In this document: one piece after another, positions 55,361 to 64,000 of the stretch
Layout of the letters: each line of letters opens with the position of its first letter
Position numbering within the stretch: the stretch's first letter is position 1
NCBI GenBank assembly: GCA_020853815.1
Contig: JADYYE010000043.1
Location: 1 to 64,000, forward strand
Length of the DNA stretch: 64,000 nt
From: Phycisphaerales bacterium
Lineage (GTDB): Bacteria > Planctomycetota > Phycisphaerae > Phycisphaerales > UBA1924
Direction: 5' to 3'
Program-made: the position numbers and the translations under genes
Notes under the pieces: generated by a model
Told to the model about the DNA's origin: nothing
Databases searched by the model: none
What the model saw: only the letters and a program-made list of their open reading frames with translations

Positions 55361-56488
55361 CTAATGCCCGCTGGTTCGGACACGATTGACCATCGAGGAC
55401 GCCTTGACCTCCACGCCCTTGAGAACCGAGGCGAGGGAGTCGCGGTTCGGGGCGTATTCCATGGCGGTTGGAACGGTGACCCACTCCTTTTTGACGAGTT
55501 CGGCCAGCGCGTGGGTGAAGCTGCACATGCCCTCCTCGTTTTTGCCCACGATCGCCGGCAGGTCCTCTTCCTGACCCTGGCGGATTTTTTCGCGCACGCT
55601 GGGGTTGCCAAGCAAGACCTCGCACGCGGGAACGACCTTGACCTCGAAGCCTTCGACCGCCGGAAGCAGTCGCTGGGCGAGGACGGCCTTGAGGGTGTTC
55701 GAGAGCGCGTGGCGGATGAACCCGTGCTCATGCACCGGGAAGAACTCGAGAATGCGGCTGAAGGCCTGCATGGTGTCGGCGGTGTGCATGGAGCCGAAGA
55801 CCAGGTGCCCGGTTTCGGCGGCCTGGATCGCCGCCAGCACCGTGTCGTGGTCGCGCAGCTCGCCGATGAAGATCACGTCGGGGTCTTCGCGGACGATGTA
55901 GCGAAGGGCCTGGGCGTAGTTCTCGACGTCGGTGCCGATCTCGCGCTGGGAGACGATTGATTTCTTGGGCGCGAAGCGGAACTCGACCGGGTCTTCGACG
56001 GTGATGATGTGCTCGGCGCGGGTGGCGTTGATCTGCTCGACCATCGCGGCGATCGTCGAGCTCTTGCCCGAGCCCGTCACCCCGACCACGAGCACCAGGC
56101 CTTCGAGGGCCTTCTCCACAATCTCGCTGTAGATGGGCGGGAGGTGCAGGTCGTTGTAGCTGGGGATTTCCGCCTTCACGCGGCGGATGGCGGCGTGGGT
56201 GTGCCCGCCGGAGCGGAACATGTTGATGCGGAAGCGGTCGCCGTCGGGGAGGTGGGTGGCGAAGTCGAGGTTGCCGGTCGCGTCGAACTTGGCCTTCTGG
56301 GGATCGGTGGTGAGGGGATCGAGCAGGTGATCGCACTCGTTTTCGGTGAGCGGAGCACCCTGCACCACGCGGAGCAGGCCGCCGATGCGGTAGACGGGCG
56401 GCAGGCCGACCTTGATATGGATGTCGGAGGCGTCGAGCTTTCTCATCGCGCCCAGAAGTCGATGGATCGAGAGGGGGCCTTGCAGCAT
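55361..56488 (-). CDS. pilT: type IV pilus twitching ATPase PilT-like
   Basis: 375 residues from an ATG at 56488; the frame extends upstream without a better start. Landmarks of PilT are ASDIHIKVGLPPVYRIGG, the Walker A loop VVGVTGSGKSSTIAAMV, the Asp box ITVEDPVEFRF, Walker B DPDVIFIGELRDHDTV and the His box ETGHLVFGSMHTAD. The AIRAG-type motif is replaced by a divergent helix around GKNEEGMCSFTHALAELVKK. It should power pilus retraction, or act as a related cytosolic hexameric motor. No other pilus gene is in the window, so the role is uncertain. It ends in TAG. Confidence 0.93.
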   Translation of the reverse strand: MLQGPLSIHRLLGAMRKLDASDIHIKVGLPPVYRIGGLLRVVQGAPLTENECDHLLDPLTTDPQKAKFDATGNLDFATHLPDGDRFRINMFRSGGHTHAAIRRVKAEIPSYNDLHLPPIYSEIVEKALEGLVLVVGVTGSGKSSTIAAMVEQINATRAEHIITVEDPVEFRFAPKKSIVSQREIGTDVENYAQALRYIVREDPDVIFIGELRDHDTVLAAIQAAETGHLVFGSMHTADTMQAFSRILEFFPVHEHGFIRHALSNTLKAVLAQRLLPAVEGFEVKVVPACEVLLGNPSVREKIRQGQEEDLPAIVGKNEEGMCSFTHALAELVKKEWVTVPTAMEYAPNRDSLASVLKGVEVKASSMVNRVRTSGH

Positions 56489-56659
56489 GGAGACGGACTC
56501 CGGGAGAATGGCGACGAAAGTGGCTAAAGGACTATAGACGACCAGCGAGTCAACAATCAAGACGACATGCCGGAGATTGCCATGCCGCCCGTGGAATTCG
56601 CGGGCAAGGCGCGGAACGGCGACCCAAGAATTCCAAACAGGACTTGCATGGGGACGATC

Positions 56660-57055
56660 ATGGGACTCATGGACAAAGCGACGAACTGGCGGTGGCGTTG
56701 CCCGACCTGCGGGCACACGGCGTCGGCGAAGGGGCCGGGCGGATTTGTCTTCCGCATCGGGACCTCGGGCACGAAACGATCGCTGGGGCGATGTTCGCGC
56801 TGCGAGGCGTGGCGGATGCTGGTGCTGGAGCGAGGAAGCGGTCCGACGCCCGCGAGCCAGAGCGGCGCGGGCAGCGCCGAGCAAGAGCAGACGTGGTCAG
56901 AGCTGATCGCGTATGTCTCCGAAGGGACGATGACGGCGGACCTGGCGAACCAGATCGCGGCGAGCGCGGCGCCGGAGGCGCGCAAGCGCGAGGTGGCGGC
57001 GCATGTGGCCGAGGGCGCGATCAGGCCGGAGGATGTGGGGAAGTTGCTTGGTTAG
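56660..57055 (+). CDS. small zinc-ribbon protein of unknown function
   Basis: 131 residues from an ATG at 56660; ATGs at 56648 or 56567 are alternatives. The first half has CPTCGHTASAKGPGGFVFRI and then CSRCEAWRMLVLERG, two CxxC pairs that could bind one zinc ion. A short Pro/Ser/Ala link follows, then a helical domain (TWSELIAYVSEGTMTADLAN and EVAAHVAEGAIRPEDVGKLL) with two similar 'VxEGxxxxxx' segments. No family was recognised. The gene converges on otsB and their stop codons overlap by four bases. Confidence 0.65.
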   Translation: MGLMDKATNWRWRCPTCGHTASAKGPGGFVFRIGTSGTKRSLGRCSRCEAWRMLVLERGSGPTPASQSGAGSAEQEQTWSELIAYVSEGTMTADLANQIAASAAPEARKREVAAHVAEGAIRPEDVGKLLG

Positions 57056-57849
57056 AGCGGCCCGGCGGACGGCATCCGCCGTGCGCGGGCGTGGGCGAAC
57101 ATTTCGAGTATCGAAGCGACGTGCGGGGGAGAGGGCACGGTCCATCCGGCGCCGGCGCGTGGCGTTCCGACCGCGACGCCAATATCACGGTGCGAGAGTG
57201 CGGCAAAGACCTCGGCGTCGGGCTCGTCATCGCCGAAGAACACCGAGCAATCGGGAGCAACCTGATCGCGGAGCCTCGCGAAAGCGCGTGCTTTGGAAAC
57301 ATGGGCGGGCAGGCACTCCAGAACATCGTGCCCTGCGAGGACACGAGCGCCGTGGACGAGCGACAGGTTCGCGGCCGATTGCCTCAGGACGGCCGCCGCG
57401 AGGATCGGGTCGCAACCGCGGAAATGCCAGGCGATGCCGGCGGGTTTGTGTTCGATCCAAGAGCCGGGGACGCGTAGAGCCGCGCTTTGCGCTATCGCCC
57501 GCGCGGCTTCGAGATCGAACGCCGGTCCGTCGTCGGGAACGGACCAGGGGGATTCCGCGCCGTGCGAGCCGATGAGAACAACGCTGTCTCCCACTCCCGC
57601 GAGCATCGCGCGAAGGCTATCGCGCGGTCTGCCGGAGATAACGGCGACGCACACGCCGGGAAGGGCACCCAGGCGTCGCAAGGCCTCGACGGCGAGCGGA
57701 TCGGGCCGGGCCAACTCGGGGCGGTCGGCCAGCGGGGCGAGCGTGCCGTCGAAATCGGACGCGACAAGCAGGCGCGGCGCGGACGCGGCGCGGACGACCG
57801 CATCGGCGAGTGCGCGGAACAAAGGCTGCTGGTGGCGATGATCGCTCAT
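57052..57849 (-). CDS. otsB: trehalose-6-phosphate phosphatase
   Basis: 265 residues from an ATG at 57849 overlapping the otsA stop as ATGA. HAD motifs are visible: DFDGTLAPLAD (motif I, nucleophile Asp), AVISGRP (motif II), VSKARAFARLRD (motif III Lys) and FFGDDEPDAEVF (motif IV). The GSHGAES segment is typical of trehalose phosphatases. It removes phosphate from trehalose-6-phosphate made by OtsA, producing the compatible solute trehalose. Confidence 0.93.
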   Translation of the reverse strand: MSDHRHQQPLFRALADAVVRAASAPRLLVASDFDGTLAPLADRPELARPDPLAVEALRRLGALPGVCVAVISGRPRDSLRAMLAGVGDSVVLIGSHGAESPWSVPDDGPAFDLEAARAIAQSAALRVPGSWIEHKPAGIAWHFRGCDPILAAAVLRQSAANLSLVHGARVLAGHDVLECLPAHVSKARAFARLRDQVAPDCSVFFGDDEPDAEVFAALSHRDIGVAVGTPRAGAGWTVPSPPHVASILEMFAHARARRMPSAGPL

Positions 57850-59228
57850 GCCCGCTCCAGGGCGCGGAGGAACGTGTCGGCCCATTCGTGAACATCGTGG
57901 CGGCGGAGCAACATCCGCATGATGGCCATGCGCATGATGGCCTCGCGCCGCGGGAGTGACATGGCGCGATTAAGGGTGGCACCCATTGCGGCGAAGTCGC
58001 GGGGATTGACGAGGAGGGCTCGTCGGAACTGCTCGGCGGCACCGGCGAACTCCGAAAGCACGAGAACCCCGGAGTTGTCGAGGCGGCATGCGATGAACTC
58101 TTTGGCGACCAAGTTCATCCCGTCGCGGAGTGGCGTAACGAGCATCACGTCGGCGGCGAGGTAATAGGACACCAGTTCGTCGCCGGCGAGCTGTCGGCGG
58201 AAATAGTGGACCGCGACGCGCCCGGGCGTGCTGAACTGGCCGTTGATGCGCCCGACCAGTCGCTCGACGCGGTCGCGGGTTTCCATGTACTCGGGCGTGG
58301 CTTCGCGGCTGGGGACGGCGATCTGGATGAGCACGCAGCGATCGGCGGTGATGTCGCCGCGGGTCAGCGCGGCCTCGAACGCCTCGAGTCGCAGCTCGAT
58401 TCCCTTGGTGTAGTCGATGCGGTCGACCGCGAGGATGATGCGGCGACGAGCGCCCACTCGTCGGCGGATCTGTTGTGACCTGGCGATCACGGATGGGTCG
58501 CGGGCGAGAGATTCGAATTCATCAATATCGATCGAGATGGGGAAAGCATCGACACTCACCTTGCGTCCGTCGATGTGCAGCTCGTGGTCGGTGCCCTCGG
58601 CCCGTGTCCACCGGCGCGCGGCGCGGGAAAAATTGCGGGCGGCGGCGTGGGTTTGAAATCCCACGACGTCCGCTCCGAGCAGACCATCGAGCAATTGCCG
58701 GCGCCACGGAAGCCACGCGAAGAGCTCTTCGGGCGGGAACGGGATGTGGAGGAAGAAGCCGACGCGGGCGGCGGGGCGCGCGGAGCGGAGGAGACGCGGC
58801 GCGAGCATGAGGTGGTAGTCGTGGACCCACCACTGGGCGCGTCGCCCGGCGGCACGGAGCGCGCGGGCGACGAAGCGCTGATTCGCCGATTCGTAGGCCT
58901 CCCACCACTTGGGCTCGAACTCGGGGGCACGGATCGCATCGTGGAAGAGGGGCCAGAGGGTTCGGTTCGACATCCCGCCGTAGTACTCGTCCATCTCGCG
59001 TTCGGGAACGGCGACGGGCCAGAGTCGAACGCCCTCGTGGGTCCAGAGGCGCGGCGTGCGACTGGAGGAGCCGGGCCAGCCCACCCATGCGCCGGTACGG
59101 GCCTTCATGATCGGGAGCACGGCGCGGACGAGCCCGCCGGGGCTGGTGTGCCACTCACCGTCGCCGGCGCGATGCACGGGGAGTCGATTGGCGAGCACGA
59201 CGAGTTTGGAGCGTCGGCGTTCGGGCAT
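57846..59228 (-). CDS. otsA: trehalose-6-phosphate synthase
   Basis: 460 residues from an ATG at 59228, with GGGAGG five bases upstream. A GT20 glycosyltransferase. Landmarks are KLVVLANRLPV and GGLVRAVLPIM at the N-terminus (sugar-binding loop), WVHDYHLMLAPRLLR, FFLHIPFPPEELF, ILAVDRIDYTKGIELRLEAF (phosphate-binding Arg and Lys) and TPLRDGMNLVAKEFIACR (nucleotide-sugar binding). It joins glucose from UDP- or GDP-glucose to glucose-6-phosphate. It is first gene of the otsA-otsB operon. The otsA-otsB order with overlap suggests coupled translation and a role in osmotic or desiccation stress. Confidence 0.95.
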   Translation of the reverse strand: MPERRRSKLVVLANRLPVHRAGDGEWHTSPGGLVRAVLPIMKARTGAWVGWPGSSSRTPRLWTHEGVRLWPVAVPEREMDEYYGGMSNRTLWPLFHDAIRAPEFEPKWWEAYESANQRFVARALRAAGRRAQWWVHDYHLMLAPRLLRSARPAARVGFFLHIPFPPEELFAWLPWRRQLLDGLLGADVVGFQTHAAARNFSRAARRWTRAEGTDHELHIDGRKVSVDAFPISIDIDEFESLARDPSVIARSQQIRRRVGARRRIILAVDRIDYTKGIELRLEAFEAALTRGDITADRCVLIQIAVPSREATPEYMETRDRVERLVGRINGQFSTPGRVAVHYFRRQLAGDELVSYYLAADVMLVTPLRDGMNLVAKEFIACRLDNSGVLVLSEFAGAAEQFRRALLVNPRDFAAMGATLNRAMSLPRREAIMRMAIMRMLLRRHDVHEWADTFLRALERA

Positions 59229-59427
59229 GCGGCCTCCCAGCGCGATCGAAAAGGCCGCGCCAATGTTGACCCGAATTGCAACCCCACGCGCCGGCGTGCG
59301 ATGGCATCTTTGCCGCGGCCGCATCGGTGTCAATTGAAATCCTGGAGATCGCGCGAGTCGCAGCGTCGCACCGGCGCGGGCTCGGGACGGCGTGACGGCG
59401 CGGACGGCGCGGACGAAGCAGGGACGA

Positions 59428-60243
59428 CTATCGAGTCGAGCCGGACCCCTCGGCCCATCGCTCTTTCATTTTGCGATAGCGCCAGTTGAGCAGCAGGATG
59501 ATCGCGACCACGCACGCGATGCCCGCGACGATATTGAGCGGGTTGTCGCTGCGGAAGAGGGGCACACGGTTGACGACCTGCTTGCCCAGGAGCATGAGCG
59601 CGTTGCCGAAGACGGAGCCGACGACCAGGCCGGCCATCGTGGCGCCGCGCGAGAGCCCGAGCAATTGGCCAAAGAGCGAGCCGGCGACGGAGCCGGTGGC
59701 GGCAAGAGGGAACGCCACGAAGAGAACAAGCCCGATGAAGGTGAACCGCTTCATCCAGCGATGTGATTGCAGGATGAACTCGCCGTCCTCGCGGAGACGG
59801 AGCATGGCCGGTCCGAAGCGAGGAATCTTGAACATGAAGCCCGCGTGAAAGATGAGCAGGCAGGCGGCGAAGAGGTCCATCCAGGTGACCATCACGAAGA
59901 GCTCGCGGCTGGTCATGATGGCGGACGTGGCCTCGGGATCACCCGAGTCGCTGCCAAAGAGGATGACGAAGCGGCCCAGGCCGAAGAAGGTGGCGGCGGC
60001 CTTGGCCACGAGCTTGAGCACGAAGTCCCCGCCGCGATCGATCCAGAGCCAGGCGAGCATGGCGAGCGTGGCCGCGAAGGGGCCGAGCAGGGTGGACCAC
60101 CAGACGATTGGCCGGGCGCGGCGGAGATCGGCGGCGAAGCGCGACTCGCGGTCAAGAATCTCGACCTCGACCACCCGGGAGGGGAGCGGCGGAGTCCGTT
60201 CCGGTGGCGGGGCCGGGGAGTTGTCGGTGGCGGGCGCGGTCAT
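59428..60243 (-). CDS. integral membrane protein, possibly of the small multidrug-export (COG2426) family
   Basis: 271 residues. A Pro-rich N-terminus of about 25 residues is followed by five or six helices. The segment FPLAATGSVAGSLFGQLLGL followed by a second glycine-rich helix with GNALMLLGK resembles the conserved core of the 'small multidrug export' family (usually P-x-x-G-T-G-A near a G-rich helix). This is a weak resemblance. A basic C-terminal tail follows. No functional partner is nearby; aspS is upstream. It ends in TAG. Confidence 0.55.
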   Translation of the reverse strand: MTAPATDNSPAPPPERTPPLPSRVVEVEILDRESRFAADLRRARPIVWWSTLLGPFAATLAMLAWLWIDRGGDFVLKLVAKAAATFFGLGRFVILFGSDSGDPEATSAIMTSRELFVMVTWMDLFAACLLIFHAGFMFKIPRFGPAMLRLREDGEFILQSHRWMKRFTFIGLVLFVAFPLAATGSVAGSLFGQLLGLSRGATMAGLVVGSVFGNALMLLGKQVVNRVPLFRSDNPLNIVAGIACVVAIILLLNWRYRKMKERWAEGSGSTR

Positions 60244-60299
60244 GGGTGGGTGCGCGTGATCACTCCGGGTCCGTCAAGCGAGAGCCACGCGTTGATTTC

Positions 60300-62150
60300 T
60301 CACACCTTCGGCCGGATCGCCGTTGCGTGGACGTCCTTGAGCTGTTCGTCGGTGACGGGGCCCGGCGCGCCGGTCATGAGGTCCTGGCCGATCTGCGTTT
60401 TGGGGAACGCGATGACGTCGCGGATGTTGCTGGTGCCCAGGAAGTTCATGACGAGGCGGTCGAGGCCGAACGCGATGCCGGCGTGGGGCGGCGCGCCGAA
60501 CTGGAGGGCTTCGAGGAGGAAGCTGAACTTCTCCTTGGCCTGCTCGGGCGTGAGTCCCAGGAGCGTGAAGACCTTGGACTGCACGCGCGGGTCGTGGATG
60601 CGGACGCTGCCGCCCGCGATCTCCTGGCCGTTGAGCACGATGTCGTAGCCGGCGGAGACGATGCCCTCGATGGTGACCTCGTCATTGACGTCGGCGGCGA
60701 CGAAGGCCTCGGCCTGGTCGTCGTTGGGCGCGGTGAAGGGGTGGTGCATCGCGACCCATCGTCCGGTTTCCTTGTCCTTTTCGAACATGGGGAAGTCGAT
60801 GACGATGAGGAAGTTCCACGGGCCGCCCTCGGAGCCGGGCTTGGGCACCAGGCCCATGTCGCGTGCGACGACCTGGCGGAGCTCGCCGAGCGCCTTGGTG
60901 CAGACGGAGTAGGTGTCGGCGACGAAGAGGACGGTGTCGCCCGGCGCCAGCTTCAGCACGCTCTTGAGCTCGTCCTTCACGCTCGCGAGGAACTTGGCGA
61001 TGCCGGTCTCGAACTCGCCAGCTGCGTTGACCTTGACGACCGCGCAGCCGCCCGCGCCGAAGCCGCGGACGAACTCGTTGTAGCCGTCGGTCATCTTGCG
61101 GGTGAGCTTGGCGGCCCCGTCGGGAACGCGGATGGCCTTGACGACGCCGCGCTTGCTGTTGAAGCGCGGGCGGTCGGCGCCGTTGGCCAGGGCATCCTTG
61201 AAGAACGCGACCTCGCTCTAGGCGGCGGTCTCGGAGATGTCGGTGATCTCAAGGGCGTAGCGCGTGTCGGGGCGGTCGATGCCGAAACGCTCCATCGCCT
61301 CGCGGTAGGGCATCTTCTGGATGGGCGGGACGTCGTAGCCGCACATCTCCTTCCAGAGGCGGCGCACGAATCCTTCCATCATCTCGATGACGTGCTCGCG
61401 CCGGACGAACGACATCTCCAGGTCGATCTGGGTGAACTCGGCCTGGCGGTCGGCGCGCGGGTCCTCGTCGCGGAAGCAGCGGCAGATCTGCATGTAGCGA
61501 TCGCAGCCCGCGACCATCAGGATCTGCTTGAAGAGCTGCGGGGACTGCGGGAGTGCGAACCAGTTGCCGGGCATGTGACGGCTGGGGACGAGGAACTCGC
61601 GCGCGCCCTCGGGCGTGGACTTGTAGAGGATCGGGGTTTCGATCTCGAGGAAGCCGTTCTCGTCGAAGTAGCGGCGCGTGGCCTGGTAGAGCTTGTGGCG
61701 CGTCGCAAGGGCCTTCTGCATCGTGGGACGGCGGAGGTCGACATAGCGGTAGGTGAGGCGCAGCTCTTCGTTGGCGAGCTTGCCGCCCGAGCCGGTGTCG
61801 TCGGGGAGGAAGGGCGGATTGGCGGTCTTGTTGAGCAGTTCGAACTTGGTGACAACGACCTCGATCTTGCCGGTGATGAGCTTGGGATTCTCGCCGCCGG
61901 CACGGATGCGGACGCTGCCCTCGATGGCGATCACGTCCTCGTTGCGGAGGTGGTCGGCGGTGTCGAGGATTTCCTTGCCAAGGTCTTCGCCGTCGAAGAC
62001 GACCTGGGTGATGCCGAAGCGGTCGCGGAGGTCGATGAAGACCAGGCCGGTGCCGTGCCCGCGATAGGAGTTGACCCATCCGTTGAGGCGGACGGTCTGG
62101 CCGACGTGTGAGTCACGGAGTTCGCCGCAGGTGTGCGTTCGACGGAGCAT
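60300..62150 (-). CDS. aspS: aspartyl-tRNA synthetase, interrupted by an in-frame TAG at codon 311
   Basis: From the ATG at 62150 the frame codes for 310 residues, meets TAG at 61220-61218, and goes on in the same frame to TGA at 60300-60302, 616 codons in total, close to the usual 590-600. Everything else is intact: the OB-fold anticodon domain (RTHTCGELRDSHVGQTVRLN), ETPILYKSTPEGAREF, the catalytic core motif 2 CFRDEDPRADRQAEFTQID before the stop, the bacterial GAD insertion domain spanning it, and motif 3 GIAFGLDRLVMNFLG after it. The stop falls between EITDISETAA and SEVAFFKDAL, at a variable position in the GAD region. Separate translation of two halves would split the enzyme; the second half has no good start next to the stop, the first ATG being at 61094. 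It may be a sequence error, a readthrough codon or a real mutation, but an essential gene is unlikely to be truly dead unless another copy exists. Confidence 0.9.
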
Positions 62151-62194
62151 GGTGTTTCTCGCTGGAAAGGTTGAGCGCGGACTATAGGTGCGCG

Positions 62195-63103
62195 TCAGGC
62201 GTGGGTGCGCGTCCGCGGCAGGAGAACCCGCAGGGCGTTGCGTCGGCAGACGACGTCGAGCACGTCCGAAGAACCGTCGCTGGGCGAGTCGGCGAGCTTG
62301 ATGAACGGCTCACCGTCGATCTGCGCCGGGGCGGTCGCGCCCTGACTGGTGGCGATGCGGACGCGCGAGGCGCGAACGAAGACGCGGTCGGGGTGACGCT
62401 CGGCGGTCCCCAGTCGCCCGGCGAGGAACCACCGAAAGGCACGCCAGGTGGAGCTTGCGGGCATGAAGACGATATCGAGAAGGCCGTCGGTCGCGTCGGC
62501 GCGGGGCGCGGGGTTGGCTCGCATGGCGTAATCGGGCAGGTTGGCGACGACGGCCCAGCCGGGGCGATCCTCGACGATGGTCGTGCCGTCGGCCTCGATC
62601 CACAGGGGCGCGGGCCTGATCGAGAGTTGGCGGCGGATGGGCGCGAGATAGGTGAGGTGCGAGATCGGGCCGTTGCGCGTGGAGGCGAGGTCGTGAATGA
62701 CACCCGCGTCCGGGCCGGCGCTCACCATGAGTGAGAAGAGCGTGCCGTTGGCCTCGCCCAGGTCGATCTCGGCGATGGCTGGGTTTGCGACAGCGCGGCG
62801 GAGCGTGACGGCGTGTCGGTCCATGCCGAAATGGCGTGCAAAGAGGTTCTCGGTGCCCAGGGGCAGGTGGTACATCGCGGCCCGCGAACGAACGAGGGCG
62901 GGGAGTGCGTGGTGCACTGTGCCGTCGCCGCCCGCGATAACCACCAGCACGGCGTGCGTGATCGCGTCGGACGCGCCGGCGTCCATCGGGGCCATGCGGG
63001 AAACCTCGTGCCCGTCAGCGCGAAGGAGCCGCTCGGATTCATCGACGAGCGCACGGCGGGCGCCGGTGCCGCTGGAGTGGTTGTGGAGGATGAGGACTTT
63101 CAT
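62195..63103 (-). CDS. diacylglycerol kinase-like lipid kinase
   Basis: 302 residues. The family signature is VVIAGGDGTVHHALPALV at about residue 58 (nucleotide-binding GGDGT), with GTENLFARHFGM following, as in the DAGK_cat/YegS-like lipid kinases. The start MKVLILHNHSSGTGARRAL resembles the usual P-x-x-G opening. It probably phosphorylates a lipid such as diacylglycerol or a sphingoid base; the substrate is unknown. It is cytosolic or membrane-associated and lies 44 bp upstream of aspS on the same strand. Confidence 0.85.
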   Translation of the reverse strand: MKVLILHNHSSGTGARRALVDESERLLRADGHEVSRMAPMDAGASDAITHAVLVVIAGGDGTVHHALPALVRSRAAMYHLPLGTENLFARHFGMDRHAVTLRRAVANPAIAEIDLGEANGTLFSLMVSAGPDAGVIHDLASTRNGPISHLTYLAPIRRQLSIRPAPLWIEADGTTIVEDRPGWAVVANLPDYAMRANPAPRADATDGLLDIVFMPASSTWRAFRWFLAGRLGTAERHPDRVFVRASRVRIATSQGATAPAQIDGEPFIKLADSPSDGSSDVLDVVCRRNALRVLLPRTRTHA

Positions 63104-63124
63104 GCAGAGTGTGCCGAGCCGGTG

Positions 63125-63802
63125 CTACCACTCATACCCGAGTTCCTCGGCGATTCGGTGCATCGCTACGAGGAGGGTAATTCCGCCGCGGATACCATCG
63201 CGCTCGCTGGTCATGGCGCGCTGCTCAGCCTCGCTCATCATGCGCTCGAGCTCTCGGAGGACCGGCATGTCGGCCGCCGCTTCCTTTGCGGAAGCCCGGA
63301 ACTGGGCGCGGGCGTCGTTGCCCATGACGGTTGATTTCCAGTACTGGTCGAGAAGCCTCAGTTCCAGGGCGGAGAAAAAGTCGCGAAGCTCGAAGCGTGG
63401 GCGCTCGCGGGAGTTCGTGCGGAACCACACGCTGAGAGCTTCTTTGCTCATCGTCCCATCGACGACGGACAGGACTGCGTCGGCGGCGGCGGTTCCTTCG
63501 CTGGAGAGGTTCCATCCGTTCATACGAAGGAACGCGCCGGCGCACACGAGCGCGACGCGCTTATTGCCGTCGACAAACGGATGATTCTTGGCGATGTGGA
63601 ACGCATAGGCCGAGGCCATGCCGAAGGGGAACTCGTGCAGGTACGCGCCGGCAACGCCCGCTGAAGCCTGCGCCAGCGCGGCTTCGAGAAGGACCGCGTC
63701 GCTGAGGCCTGCCGCGCCGCCGAATTGTGCGATGGCAAGGTCATGCATCGCAAGCGCGGCGTGCATGCCGATGAATCGCGGCTGGGTCAGGCCCGGCGTC
63801 AT
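63125..63802 (-). CDS. Doc-type (Fic fold) toxin with C-terminal extension
   Basis: 225 residues. The active-site motif HPFVDGNKRVAL (His74 to about 85) is the Doc version of the Fic motif. Doc toxins phosphorylate elongation factor Tu and stop translation. The first 130 residues match a normal Doc; the last 95 (after WFRTNSRERPRFELRDF) are extra, charged and helical, of unknown role. The ATG at 63802 overlaps the upstream antitoxin stop as ATGA, typical of a toxin-antitoxin pair. It ends in TAG. Confidence 0.88.
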   Translation of the reverse strand: MTPGLTQPRFIGMHAALAMHDLAIAQFGGAAGLSDAVLLEAALAQASAGVAGAYLHEFPFGMASAYAFHIAKNHPFVDGNKRVALVCAGAFLRMNGWNLSSEGTAAADAVLSVVDGTMSKEALSVWFRTNSRERPRFELRDFFSALELRLLDQYWKSTVMGNDARAQFRASAKEAAADMPVLRELERMMSEAEQRAMTSERDGIRGGITLLVAMHRIAEELGYEW

Positions 63803-64000
63803 TGGGCCAACTTCTTGAGCGAATCCGCGTGCTTGGTAAACATATAGCGGACAGCGTCTTGGGCGCGGGCATCGATCGCCTGGGTTCGGGCGTGCTGGAG
63901 GAACTTGAGATAGGCGGGGAGGTTCATGCCCATCGCCGCCCCCTCTTTCGTCAGCTGCTCGAAGAGGTCGGCGGGGAGCGTCACGGAAACCTGTCCCTGG
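63799..64000 (-). CDS. putative antitoxin of the Doc toxin, partial (5' end outside window)
   Basis: The frame enters from the right edge and ends at 63799. The visible 66 residues include QVSVTLPADLFEQLTKEGAA near the start, a ribbon-helix-helix-like strand and helix, then a charged helix to KKLAQ. The position immediately before the Doc gene with an ATGA overlap implies the cognate antitoxin, which would bind its own promoter and neutralise the toxin. The N-terminus is missing, so the DNA-binding type (ribbon-helix-helix rather than Phd) is an inference. Confidence 0.65.
   Translation of the reverse strand, partial: QGQVSVTLPADLFEQLTKEGAAMGMNLPAYLKFLQHARTQAIDARAQDAVRYMFTKHADSLKKLAQ

Overview
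The window is high-GC bacterial DNA that most resembles a member of the Planctomycetota, probably Phycisphaerales-like. The clues are a DUF1800/DUF1501 pair, two PEP-CTERM type surface proteins ending in a GALAL-type helix plus an Arg cluster, a Minf_1886/TIGR04138-like protein, ResB/CcsA cytochrome c maturation, and an alternative complex III fused in one gene run with an aa3-type cytochrome c oxidase. This taxonomic call is an inference from gene content; no rRNA or tRNA gene was recognised.

Layout. 1-2.7 kb: tail of an IS630-like transposase and a HerA-like ATPase. 2.8-14.8 kb: a glycan-utilisation locus with a GH29 alpha-fucosidase, a GH2 beta-mannosidase, a sugar ABC importer (two permeases plus binding protein, no ATPase) and a GH38 alpha-mannosidase. 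14.8-18 kb: a repeat-rich interval around an AI-2E family transporter, including a tandem array with an exact 213-bp period. 18-25.2 kb: a Minf_1886-like protein, 3-methyladenine DNA glycosylase, CcsA and ResB, and an amidohydrolase. 25.4-29.9 kb: OmpA-like lipoprotein, orphan MlaE permease, methyltransferase and a membrane protein, separated by purine-rich repeats. 30-45 kb: a leftward respiratory operon actABCDEF - small membrane protein - SCO - coxB - coxA - coxC - cox4, with ctaA (haem A synthase) divergent from it. 47-49.9 kb: DUF1800 and DUF1501 secreted-protein genes. 49.9-53.1 kb: a second sugar ABC importer, again without an ATPase. 53.3-55.3 kb: two paralogous PEP-CTERM proteins with matching promoters and leaders. 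55.4-64 kb: PilT, a zinc-ribbon protein, otsA-otsB (trehalose synthesis), a membrane protein, aspS, a lipid-kinase-like protein and a Doc-type toxin/antitoxin pair.

Functionally the window combines aerobic respiration (quinol -> alternative complex III -> cytochrome c oxidase, with haem A synthesis, copper insertion and cytochrome c maturation genes nearby) with uptake and breakdown of mannose- and fucose-containing glycans.

The most unusual signals are: (1) in-frame TAG codons inside two otherwise intact conserved genes, aspS and the DUF1800 gene, although TAG is also an ordinary terminal stop for many genes here; (2) a 97-98 bp element with terminal inverted repeats and an internal intrinsic terminator, seen twice just downstream of genes; (3) a short palindromic repeat found between genes and also inserted in frame twice in the beta-mannosidase; (4) a conserved promoter plus structured leader shared by the two PEP-CTERM genes; (5) several families of short-period degenerate repeats filling the intergenic space.
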